In this document: positions 38,901-51,767 of the stretch, in pieces | Position numbering within the stretch: the stretch's first letter is position 1 | Layout of the letters: the number at the start of each line of letters is the position of its first letter | DNA from: Onchocerca volvulus | Lineage: Eukaryota > Nematoda > Chromadorea > Rhabditida > Onchocercidae | Assembly: GCA_000499405.2 (NCBI GenBank) | Contig: HG738139.1 | Span: 12,567,898-12,631,897 of the forward strand | Direction: 5' to 3' | Length of the DNA stretch: 64,000 bases | The notes under the pieces: model-generated | What the model was told of the DNA's origin: nothing | Databases searched by the model: none | Seen by the model: the letters and a program-made list of their open reading frames with translations, nothing else | Made by a program: the position numbers and the translations under genes

Positions 38901-41900
38901 AAACTTTCTATTTGGGATCTTGAAATTTCTCAACTTTGCAATCCATACCGATGCTTTTGTAACAGCGATATATGAATATTAGAAATCTTTTTAATTTAAA
39001 AAAAAAAAGAATTAATTAATTCAATAATTATTTGAATTACTTTAATACATTTCAAATACAAAGAATTGAGTTTCCGAAAAAAAAGGTAGCAAAAATAAAC
39101 AAAAACAAAGTAATCAATTGCTAATCATTTTATCCCAACATTTTAATATTACTACTAATTAGGATCATATTTAATTAGAGATATATTTTTTATTTATTCA
39201 TTTTTTGAATGAAAGTTAGAAGCAAAAAAAAAAAAAAAATTCTTAGTTAGTTAGAATTAAATAAATGAAGTAAATTTGACAAATATTTTGGGAAAATTTT
39301 TTTTTAAGGTTAAATGAAAACTATAGAAGGAAGTGGAAGTACTTAGCTAAGCCCGAATCGATTAAAATTGCTTATTTTAAATTGCTTTTTAGGATGAAAA
39401 TGGCTAAAACTAAAATTTCAACATTCAAAAACTAAAACCATTTCAAAATAAACTTTTTTTTTTGTCATCAATAATACAATCCAAAATCGTTAATTTATTA
39501 TGGCAAATAATCTAAATCTACTGCTTGGCTTTTTTAGTTTTTAAAAAATGGAAAAAAAAAATAATCCATTTTAGCAAAGAAGGATTCCTTTCCTTTTCTA
39601 GAAAAAAAAAAAAAGAAAACTTTTTTTTTAAACTAAACTATTATTCATCCTTCAATTCTCATTCCATAAAATCGTTATTATTTTAAATGATCAATTATTA
39701 CTTATTTTATTTTAAACTTTTTTAATTCAATTTCTATTTTTTTAGTCTTATTGAATGAATAAACAGTTAAACTGAAATATTAAATATTAACAGTAAAATT
39801 CAAAAAAAAAAAAACAAATCAAATTTAGATATTAATTATTTTCCAATCTTACTGAATGAACAAACAGTTAAAATAAAATATTAAAAGTGAAATTAGAGAT
39901 TAATTAAAATACAAATAGCAATAAGTTAAATTAAAAAATTAATAGCAATTTTATTAATTACAGTAATCTATAAAAGGAAGATGAAGCTAAATCAAAATAC
40001 TAATAGTAAAATTAAAAATTGAATTTAAATTTCAATTATTTTCAATTTTGTTGAATAAACAAAGTTAAAAATTGATTACTAATTGTAATTGTAATGTATA
40101 GAAGGAAGTTAAAATTAAATAAAAAATGTTAAGCATAAAATCAAAAATTAAATTAAATCAAAAATTGAATTGAAATACTTACAAACGATTACTAATTGCA
40201 AAGACATAAATTGGAAAAAAAGAAAATGAAATATCACATTTCATTGCATATCAATTCATTATAGAGCTATAAAAAGTATTATGGATAATTAAAAAATGAA
40301 AATTAGTAATGGGGTAAAGAAATGAACAGAATTTAAATATTTCAAAAATTCAAAATATGAAAGAAAAGTTGTACATAAATTGTCCATGAATTTAGATTTC
40401 ATTTCATCTCTCGAATTTATTTAGAATTTTAGACCGATTCTTAATTAACTTTGCTATCGGATAACAAGTTTTTTTTTTTTTTAAAATTTTAAAGTTCAAA
40501 TTGGTTTTTTAAACTAAAATTAATATCGGATAAAGTATAAAAATCTTTTAAAATTATTGCAAAAAAAAAAAATTTTTTTTCATTAACAATTCTGCAAATG
40601 AGTGAAAAAAAAATTAAAATTAAAATTTTTCGAGATAATAGTCTAAAAATCCCATAATAAATCAATATATTTCTCTCGAAACAAGATTAAATTTCGAGAA
40701 AATTTCCAAAAAATTTAAAACCGAGAAAAGAATTCTTCGAACAAATATATTTATAAAACTAAGCTTACAAGTGAGGGGAAAATTAAATCAATCATCGTTT
40801 TGCTTCTTAGCTTAAATTATACACTCATCCAGAAAAAAAAGAAAAAAAAAAGAAAGTTAGTTAAATTTTCAAAAAAAAAAAAAAAAGTTGAAAAACTTTC
40901 AAGCTGTCTTATTTTTTTTTTTTTCTTCTTTCTATTGAGATTATTCATCTTGACAAATTGTTCAATGACTAATCAAAATTGTCAAGATAAACAAACTTTT
41001 TTTTAAATCAAAATTGTCAAAAATTTTGCAAAGATTTCATTCTTCTTACCTTCCACAAATAGAAAATATAAGGTAATGTTTACAGGTAATCGAGAGTTTA
41101 TTAATAACGATGAAAACGGTCGAAACAGCTGTTCATAAATGAGAATATTCAAAATTGTTTACAAATAATCATAAGCACACCTATTGTTTACTAATTAAGC
41201 AATAAGGATAATTTGACTTACAAAAGATCAAGCCAGGATCGATAAATGATACATAATAATAATTAATTAATTAATAATGATTCTAATATTCAAGATAATT
41301 GATATTTAAGATTTCCATGATGTGTATATTCGTGTCAAATTTAAAAATAAAAAAAAGTTTAAATTTGAAATGCTATCTTTATTTCCATTAAATTTGAGAT
41401 ATTATCGTTAAATTTTCAGGCGCTATCGTCATTTTAAAATTTTTATCTTTAAATTTTAAGCGCTATCATCATTTCTAAATTGTTATCTTTAAATTTGAAG
41501 TGTTATTTGTAAATTTGAGATCCTAACCTTCTTCTAGACCTCAATCATCATTAATATATGCTAAAATCATCAAAATGTTTTTTTTTTTTGCGAACTTAAC
41601 AAGAAAAGCATTTTTTGGGAAACTTATCATGATATGATATGATAAAATTAAGCCGTAAATGAAACAGTCAATGACAAAGTAATTTATAAGTATAATTTTA
41701 AAAAAAAATTATTCATTTTTATTTTATTTTTTCTCTTTTTTTGATCAAAAATAAATGATCAAAAGATTTTGAATACAAAAAATATATTTAAAGGATATAA
41801 AATTAATATCATTCCAACTTGATCAATCAATAAATGAAAAAATAAACAATAAACAAAATCTTCTGATTTTTGTTTATTGTTTGTTTACTATCTAGCTGAT

Positions 41901-44900
41901 CATTAACTATAAACATAAAAGATCTGACAATAATCAATTACTGAAGTTTAAATTATCAAAAAATTTCGTTAAAAGTAATTTTGTTAAAAGTACCACTTAA
42001 AAAGTAAAAAGTTATCGAATAAATAAAATTTAAATTTTAATATAAAAGAAATACCACTGATTAGATGATAATAAGCAGAAATGTATCAATGAAAGCGAAA
42101 TTGCTTTCTTCTCTAATTAGCAGAGAAATACCATTCAAATACTGATAATTTGCCTGATAAGAAGAAAGTAATTATCTAAACAATGATAATATACCTGATA
42201 TCTTATCAAGTTCAACCTTTTGAAAAGATATATTGGAACTGCATAAAAAATTTTGCTTTTTTTATATAAGAAATTTAAATAGATTAATATTTAAAAATTG
42301 ATATTTAATACTAGAAAGATAAAAATTTTACGTAGAAAATGAAAATCATTTCTATATCTTATATAAGATTCTCACTATTAAAATTAAAATTAATCAAAAT
42401 TAATAACAAAAAACAAGACAAAAATAATTCAAACAAAAAACATAATAGGAACTAAAAAAATAATAAATAATTTTTAAAAAAAGTAATTTTCCGAAAAAAA
42501 AACTTTATAGTTTTTTCGATATTTTTTTTTTTTAAATTCTGTTCATTTGCAAAGATTTTTTTTTAATTTCTTTTTTATGCTAATTTATGTTTAATTTAAT
42601 TCATGAAATTTTGCAAAGAAGTTTGTAAATAATAGAAAATATGAAAAACAACAAAAATGAGAGAGAAAGAGGAATGATATTGTTGCAAATGATTAGAATT
42701 TATAGCTTTGATGGCATTTTAATGGCACCAACTAGTATAGAAAGCATTCAAATTCGTTGAAATTTGTCAAAAAATCGATATGAATGGCCAACTATTTTGA
42801 CAAATTATAAAATTCGAAAATTTTTCTTGCAAAAATTTCTTTTAGAAAATGGAAATTTTCAAAATTATTCAAAGTTGACCTAATGAATCTTTCTAAATTC
42901 TAAACCAAAATATTTCCCATTCTTTTTTAAGTGAATGCTAAAATTTTAATCTTTAAGCAATAAGATAATATTTGAGCAAATTTGACAAATTTAGGTTCTC
43001 TCCGAAGGAAAATTGTTTAGTAAATGAAGGATTGAATAAATTTTCGGGGATTTTATTAGTTTTTAGAAACCAAGAATAATAACTTCAGCTAAAATCTAGT
43101 TAATTACAACTTGAACTTACTATTCTTCGAGAATGCTTCTATCGAAGTTGCTCGTGCAAGACGTTTCTTCACGCTATAATCCATATTTTCAGGCTTTTTT
43201 CCCGAATTTCGCAAACTTTCGTTGGCTAAAATAAAATAAAATAATGTTTTAATAAAAAAAAAAGGACATTCTTAGCACGAAAAATAATGGAAAATTGAAA
43301 AAATTTAAAAATTAAACAGCAACTATAAATAAAACAGTGATGGTATAATCCAGTGATCGTCTTCAATGATTCAATAATAATTACTAAATCGTAAAAATAG
43401 CGATTTACGATTAATGATAATGATAATGATAGTAGTGATATTCAGAGATCTTCCTCACTGTATCTTAAATTTAATAACTACCACTAAGTCGCAAAAATAG
43501 CGATTAATAATTAATGATAATGATAAAGATTATGATTTCCAAGGATTTTCTTCACTAATTATTAGGTCCAATGATAATGATAATAATAACAGTGACATCC
43601 AAAGACTTTCTTTACTATCTAATAGATTCACTGATAACAATAGTGATAACACTGATACCTAAGAATTTTCTTCACTATCTATTAGATCCCAATATCTGAT
43701 ATTAAAGAACAACATTTTTTTTTTGTATGATAACGATAAAAATTATAAAAGTAATAATTTTATCAACTATAATGGGCATGATGTATTTGAAGCAACTGCT
43801 TTCTTTGAAGAACTGAAATGAGAATGAAAGATTTGAAAGATAAAGAGAGGAATGAATGATCAACATCTGCCTAATCTATTGATCATATTAAATGGAGTGA
43901 TTTGATAACACTGATACTACTGATAAGGTTTTTGGAGAGATCCACAAAAAGTGTATCTGATTTGCAATCGTGACCTATTCAAGAGTTACGTTACGTCGAA
44001 TCTTACGTTCTATTCCGGAGACACGTTGCATCAAATTTCACGTCCTATTCTGAGGACACGTTACTCGAATTTTTCGGCGTGGTGTTCTTTTAATTAAAGC
44101 AATATTTACAGTTGAATATGTCGATTTTGCAAAAAAGAGATCAAATCATCGGGAATGATAATCTCACCATCAAATTATATGTCATTAAAAAATCATTTTC
44201 ATTTCGAAACAAAATTTGATGAAATTTAGGTCAATGACCTTTCTCAAAACAATAAATTGAAAAATGCTTGCAAATAACAGACCAGCACAATTACTGCAAG
44301 TAATAATAATTCGGTATCGTCAAGAAAAAAAAAAAAACTATCATAAATTCAAGATTCATTCAAAAACAAAATAAAATTAGTTATATATTTAGTTTTGCAC
44401 TATATAGAAATCAATAAATTTTAAATTTTGCAAAACTGTTTAAATTTGAAATTTTCAAAAAATACAACAGATGGTTTCCATCTGAAATGAAATTTGTCGA
44501 ATCCCCATGTTTACAATCATTTTTATTCAAAACTGGCGTAATTTAAGTTGACAATTGATTGATTTCTAATTGCGACAAGATATATTGATCATAGATTAGA
44601 AAATGTTTGCAATGTTTATATTAAAAGCAATACCTCAATTTACTATGTTGTTAGTTAATAAGCATTGGGTAAATTGCTAAAATGAGCAAATTACTAATTA
44701 ATAATTAGTAAATTTAGTAAAAATGGCATGTGTATCAGCTCTAGTCAAGATTCAGAATGCTTGAAATAGTACTGAACTTAAGATAAACAAACACTTGATA
44801 ACAAAAGCAGAATCATAAAAATTGGAAGAAAACATGTTTTGCACGTAAACTATTAGATTTCTTTATCTTAAAATGAAAATTTCACTCGTCCAAGGTATAT

Positions 44901-47900
44901 TTAATATAATAGATATCAAAATAAAATGAGAAAAAATGGGAAAAAGAAGGAAATGAGAAGAATCTCGGAAAAACAAATTGCAACGAGAATCTCAAGAAAA
45001 ACAGAAATGAGAAGAATACTGGAAAAAGTAGAGACGAAAAAAATCCCGGAAAAAGTAAAAACGAGAAGAATCTCGAGGAAAACAGAAGCGAGAAGAATTT
45101 CGGTGAAAATAGAAACGAGAAAAATTGATGAGGAGGTGAAAATCCAGAAAAAAAAAAATGAAAAATTGGTGAAAATTTTCAAATAAAAATTTAGCAAATC
45201 TCAATTATGATTAATCTTATTATCATTATTAGACAAACAGATCTAAAGGCGAAGATTCTTATAACTTAGATTTTTTCATAACGAAGAGACAATTACTGAA
45301 TCGATTGAAAATATTTTTGTAACAGAAATTCAACAAAATAGAAAGAGATAAAAATAAACTTAAGATTCTGTGATAATTTTAATTGAAGTTTATTCTCTTA
45401 TCATTTGAATTTTATATTCCTAGCAAATCGAAATTCGTTTTCCGAATGAAGGAGATTCCTTTAAAACAGTTCAATTTCTAGTTCGTTGAACGGATCAGCA
45501 AAAATCAAATATATCACAATTAATGAAATCAATTATCGATATTTTTTCCGGATTGATTTTCGAATTCTTATTACAGATCAATTATCAATATTTATTCTTG
45601 AACTAAATCTATCATTCATTATAGATATTTCACACTTTTTTCCGGATCTATTTTTATCTATCATTTTCTTTTCCTTGTTTTTCAGGATTCAAAATTTCTT
45701 TTGTTAATTGCATAAAATCATCTACTATATGCAACCAACAAAAACTTGAGGTATCATAGTTAACGATTAATTAGATCGATTATTTAGATTTCAAATTATC
45801 CAAAAAAAAAAAAAATAGATCAATTATCCAGATTTTTTCCGAATCTATTCTTGAATTACATCGATCATTCAATCTTAGAATCCAAAATTTTCGCTAATTA
45901 CTGTAAAAAACCATTTGCTATACGTAATATATCTATTTTTTTATCTTTATTTCATTTTCCAGACAGGATCAATATTATAAATATAAAATATATTGATTGC
46001 AAAAGGATGTTAATGATTATTAACAAGTGGTTTTTTAATTTTCCAGAAATCTGGAAAATTAAAAAATTAAATTAGCATCACATTTACAATCCTATGCTTC
46101 TAAAACAAGTCACTTTTATGGACAGAATATTTCAATTTAATAAATTCTTAAAATTCTATCAATATGAATTATAATTTTAAATAACTATCAGATAGGATCA
46201 ATATTATTTATTATAAATATATTTTCTTTTAGGCCTAATAAGCCTAAGCCATATTTTTCAGTTTTCTTTTTCAATTGCTGTCATGGTGACAGGTAAAATA
46301 TCCTATTGTCCCCCATTTCCGCCCAATTTCTAACGATTACAATGAGAACAATTATCTTATCGTCAATAACATCGAATTTCGGGCATTTTTTTTCTTTTTT
46401 TTTTTAAATTTTTGTCACGAAATTTTTGAAAAAAAAAAAAAAAGCTTATAAAAAAGAGAAAATAGAGATATTATATCATGTCGAGAATATTTAAACTTCT
46501 TATGTTTCAAAAAAGAATTTATGTAAAATTACAAAAAAAGACATACATCTCATCAGATGGAATCATCAAATGAAGAAATATTTATCCTTGAAAATTTTCA
46601 GCTTTTTTTTACTCCTTTTTTTTTTTTTTTTTTAGCGAATAAAAAAGAATTTTTCGAAAACGTTATATTTATTAGCATATAATTTTCAACTTTTGTCGAA
46701 TCTTTCATTTTTATTTTTTATTTTTATTTATTTATTTTTTATTTTTTTGTAAAATTTTCATATTACTAAAATTAATTGAAGGAAAAACTTTGAAAAATAA
46801 TATTTTCTTAGTAAAATATTTTAATTAACAAATCCCAACTTTTCCATATACCAAATTAGCAAATTTCCTTTATTCATTTCTTCTTTTTTAGTAAGCAAAA
46901 TAATTCCAACTATGATATTATTCTTATCGAAAAAAGAAAAAAGTTCTAGGCTTTGATTTTTGTTAAAGAAGTTTCCGCTAAAATCAATGCAGTGGAACTA
47001 AAAAGATAAAAGCAAAAGTTTTGTCTAAACAGAAAAGACGAAAAAGTTTTTGAAAGTTTTTCAGAATTTGACAAAAAAATGTTGCTCATTTCTGTTAGCA
47101 AAGTATCACCTCAAGGCACCAAAACATTAAATTTCAAAAAAAGAAAAAGAAAAAATTAAAATTATGGAAGAAATGAGAACTTATTAATCACATTAAAAAA
47201 AAAAGAAGCAAAATTGATATTTCTTAAATAATTTTTTAATAATTAAATTCCTGTTGGCATCATAATTTAAAAAAAAAAAAAAATAATAGTAATTTGAGGA
47301 AAAAAAAAAAAAAAAAAAAACGAAGGAAATGTTAATTTTCATAAAGCTATTCATTCACCTGCGACATTTTTTAACAAAATTTTTAACCGTGAATTCTCTC
47401 TCTCTCTCTCTCACTCTCTTTCTCTTTCTCTTTCTCTTTCTCTCTCTCTTTCTCAGTGGTTTTATGATAAAAATGATAAATTTTTGTGATAAATTTCTGA
47501 GAAAAAAAGAGGTTTTGAATAAAAATTAAACAAACCATGTGAAAAATTCGAATTTCCTTCAGTAGGAGGGAATTGTTTCTGGGAAATATTTGTGATATTT
47601 TTGGTACCATTGTTGGAATTTAATCTTCCATTAGGATCAATTTTAAAAGAGGTACCATTGGGGAGTGGTACATCTGTCATAGTTTTATTCGTTATAATTA
47701 TTGGTCCAGTTGAAGTGGAACTTTTATTTCTCTCATTTTGCCGCCATATATTTGAAGTATTAGACAATGAAATTTGCGAAATTTCCTCAATATTTCGTTT
47801 TTTCTGATCAAACAAATCGCTATTTCGATTATTCAGGAAACTGTTTTCTGAGGCAACCTGAAAAAAACAATAGCTTAGAAAAAAAAATCATTCTGTAATT

Positions 47901-50900
47901 GCCAAAAAGAATAGAATAAAATTAGAGTTTAAATAACAGAAAAGAAAGTACAAAGATTATTTTGTTTAATTACAGCATGATATTTCCCTGAAAAAAAAAA
48001 GTTTAAATATTTTTGGAAGCTTAGACAGCACTTTGTAATTCAAACATTTAAACATTCAAACATCAAACACTCAAAAATTCAAATATCTTGCAGGTGCTAT
48101 CTAAGTTTCCAAAAAATATTCAAAATTTTAAATTATGTTTTAAAAAAGATAATTAAAAATTTGAAAAAGACAAAAAATAATAATAAAAGCAAATGATTTT
48201 CATTTGTTAAAATTTTGAATTTAAATAAATCAACAAGAGCAGATGGATGATATAAATGCTATTTTAATTATTGAATAAATAAAAAGAAAAAATTGCCATT
48301 TTGAAGTGGTACTTAAAAAATCAATAAATTAAAGAATATAAAATGATGCCGACTTCTTGAATTACTTACATAGCAGGTTGAATATCGTGGAATATTTGCG
48401 TAATTTTTGATCTTTTTTTTGCCCGACGAAAGTTTGGGAAATTGAGCTTGCACACCTGTTAAAGGTGATGACTCATTTGACCTTTTGATGTTAGCGTAAT
48501 GTGGCATTAAAGGATAGGTACTATCGATTCGTTGTTTCTGAGGGAATTGCTTCGAAAAATTATTATTCGATCGTAAATCATGCGTGAAAACACGTTGTGT
48601 TTCTGAAGAAAATATATGAAGACACAATCATTTCAACTGAATTACACAATTACTATCAAAAAAAAAGTTCTGCAATTTAAAAAATTTATGGATTTTTTTG
48701 GAAATTTTTTTTTAAATGAGAAAGTTTTTATAAATTTTCAGGTAATTAACAACCATTTATGTCATTAAAACTTCATAAAATTAATTTTATAAGCAATTTC
48801 GAATGAGTTTAATCAACAGGTTTTAAATCTGCAATAAAATTTTCCAAAAGATTAATACCTTTTACTAAAGTATCTTTAAAGTTCAATTATAAAATGTAAC
48901 ATATGAAAATAACATAACTTTGATTAGCATTACGATATTTTGAATTTCTACAGTAATAATGGATACGGTAAATTTTTTTTTTTTTTTTTAAATGTTAGTT
49001 TATTAAATGAAGTACTCAATTCATCGAGATGAGTACAAAAGAAGAACGAAGGAGATCGTACAGAAATGACATATCTCATAGGTATATTTCACTTAACTTT
49101 TAATTAAACAAAGAATGGATAAAAAAGATTAAAGAATGATTGAAAATTTTTGAAATAAAAATTTCGAAACAACAAAAAAGATAAATTCTTACCTCTACTT
49201 CGATGAGAATTACTCGCTGAGATGGCTGCCAAAAATGAAGCTTGTCGTGTAACAAATCGTTTCGGAAATTTTTCTGGACAAGAAAAATTATTAGATATAT
49301 CTGAAAACAAAATTTTTTTCTCTTTTTTTTGACATGAGAAAAGCATCAATCATTTGAATCCCAAGAAAAAAAAAAATCATAAGTCAATCTATTTTCTGAA
49401 AAAAAAAATAAAGAAAAAAAAAGGGAAATAAAATCTATGAAAACAGGATAAAAATCATATTTGGAATTAAATTTGCATGATTATTTTTTGTAAAAATTTT
49501 CTTGACTTACCAGAATTTTTGTTTTTGTCAGAATAATATTTAGCCTGCTCGTTTTCATGATTATTTTTCATATTTCTCTGAAATTGACGAAATCATTTTA
49601 AAAATTAATTTTATCTTTTTAACAGAAGAAAAATCTAATTCTTAAAAATTAAAGCATTCATATCATTCACAAAAAAAAAAAAAATTGAAAATACCTATTT
49701 TTTCCGGAATTCGTTAAATTCACTTTCAGCTGTAGCTGGTCTTATTCACGTACGATTTAACGTATATTACGCTAGCTTCACGTACCTATTTAACTCATAT
49801 CCTAACTTCAGTATTTAGCATAAAATATTTCCATCTTTACTAATTGTTAGAAGATGTTTTGCAAAATGTTATCACAATATTTTAATCACTTTGACTTAAT
49901 CTTATGCAATTTCGAGAAATTCCCCAATCTTTCATTCCTCAAATTCTAGCATAACAAACTTTCAGTTCTATTTTGAAGGGGAAAAAATTTATTGAGTTGA
50001 TAAGTTAGAAATTATTTCAATGTTGCAAATAGAAAAAGCAATAAACAAAATCCCATGAGATGATAACTAAATCATAAGTGACTAACCAATGGAATCGAAA
50101 TACTGATTTTAAATTCTCATTGATTATAAATTATAGATAGCTTTGTTGTTTACAAAAATAAATTACAAAAAAAATTAATAAATAAATAAATTTAAAAATT
50201 ATTTCAAGATAGAAACCAATCAATAAATGAAACTGCAAGGAATGACTAAGTAGCAAATTATTAACAATGGAATCAAAATATTGATTTTAAATTCTCATCA
50301 TTTATAATTTACAAATAGTTTCATCATCTACAAAAATAAATCTTAAAAAATAAATTTTCCAATATTGAAAATAAAAAAAAATCAATAAACGAAATTGCAT
50401 AGGAGAACTTAAATATAAATCATTAGTAACGGGAGTTGAATTTTAATTTTAAATTCTCATCATCATTATTCTTGATTAACCAGTGAAAGTTCTCAACTCA
50501 TTGATACTCAAATGGTATTTATTGGAAAAAATGACAAAAAAAAAAAAAGAAGAAATCTGATCGAAAGTTTATTTTTTTTTTGGTACTTTTTTTTTTTTTT
50601 TTTCAATGAAAACTCATCCATCAAATATTCTAATCTTTCAGCAAGAAAAATTGATACCTAAAAATATTAGAACAAAAATTGAAATATAAGATGATACGTG
50701 ACATTTCTCATAGCCATTCTTCATAAAGAGGAATTTTTAAAATTCAGAATTTTTCGTGACAAATTTGACAAACACTTTAAAAAATTACAAAAAATACCTC
50801 CACTGTATGGATGGAAGAATTGACGAAAGTGGGATTGAAGTTTGAATAATGTTGATTTGTTTGTCTTTTTGGTGGTAAACGTAAATAATTGTTATTTTGT

Positions 50901-51733
50901 GATTCCGTAATAATACCATTACAATCATTTGTTATCGTCAAGCTATGTGACATTTGATTGAAATTTGTCTGAAATTTCGAAATTCTTTGATATAAAGTTG
51001 AAATTTTTTTTTTGTAAACATGAAATAGAACTTTTTTTAACTCAAATATTACTTAATATAATTACTTATTTCAACCTAAGTTGCATTTCTAAGTGACCTT
51101 ATTCAATTTTATGCAATTTATTATTGCAATTAATTTTTCCGATTTTTGTGCATTTCGGCTACTTTTATACAAGGAAATGATTTAAATAACTAAAAGTTCA
51201 TTTTTTTTTTCTTTTTGCACTTTTACCAACAAAATCATACCATATTTTTTTCAAACGAAATTGGTCGTTGTATTTGATTGCAAGTTTTTGCAATCAACAA
51301 TTTTTCAGATTTTTGAGTATTTCGATTATCATCATATAATGATGATGATAATGATAATGATGATAACGATGATGATGGTTGTCGCGAAATTTGCAACATA
51401 TTTTGCGTACGAGCTAACGATGATGCAGTACGATTTGTCAAATGTTCATAATTAATAATCGATGGTAATTTGATCTTTTTTTTATCATCCAATAATTTGT
51501 ATCGTTTATCATTTAAATGATAACCTTTTGAATTTGAATGTCTGAAAAAATGAAATACATTGTAATGATTGTAACAATTTTATTCATTTTTTAATTTAAA
51601 TTATGAAAAAAGAAAAAAAATTAAATGAAATATTGTAAAAAAAAAAGAAATCAAAAATGAAAAATAAATCAAAAATGTTATTTATAATATGATAGGAAAA
51701 TAATTTCATGTTAAGAATAAATTCTTATTTTCC

Positions 51734-51767
<34 letters not shown>

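Larger units (their letters stand above)
31840..43120 (-). other. Intron 11 (11.3 kb, longest)
   Basis: Extremely AT-rich with frequent poly(A/T). Features seen: a GC-richer island at 36100-36260, a compact hairpin at 36304-36359, a direct duplication at 37961-38170 (CTCGATAATTCTGAGTTT twice, 151 bp apart), and a degenerate repeat at 41335-41540. No coding exon that fits the phase was found. Confidence 0.75.
43226..47535 (-). other. Intron 10 (4.3 kb)
   Basis: Holds the repeat at 43373-43690, an ACGT repeat at 43986-44073, a 27-bp purine-rich minisatellite at 44926-45150 and a CT-rich microsatellite at 47396-47455. No gene-like ORF otherwise. Confidence 0.8.

Noticed and set aside
45486..46075. 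Two plus-strand ORFs rich in Ile, Phe and Asn
   Set aside because: No recognisable motif, no splice context, composition same as surrounding intron.
47383..47610. ORF with KEKEKE/ERERER repeats, and its leucine/phenylalanine-rich antisense
   Set aside because: Simple translation of a CT-rich microsatellite.
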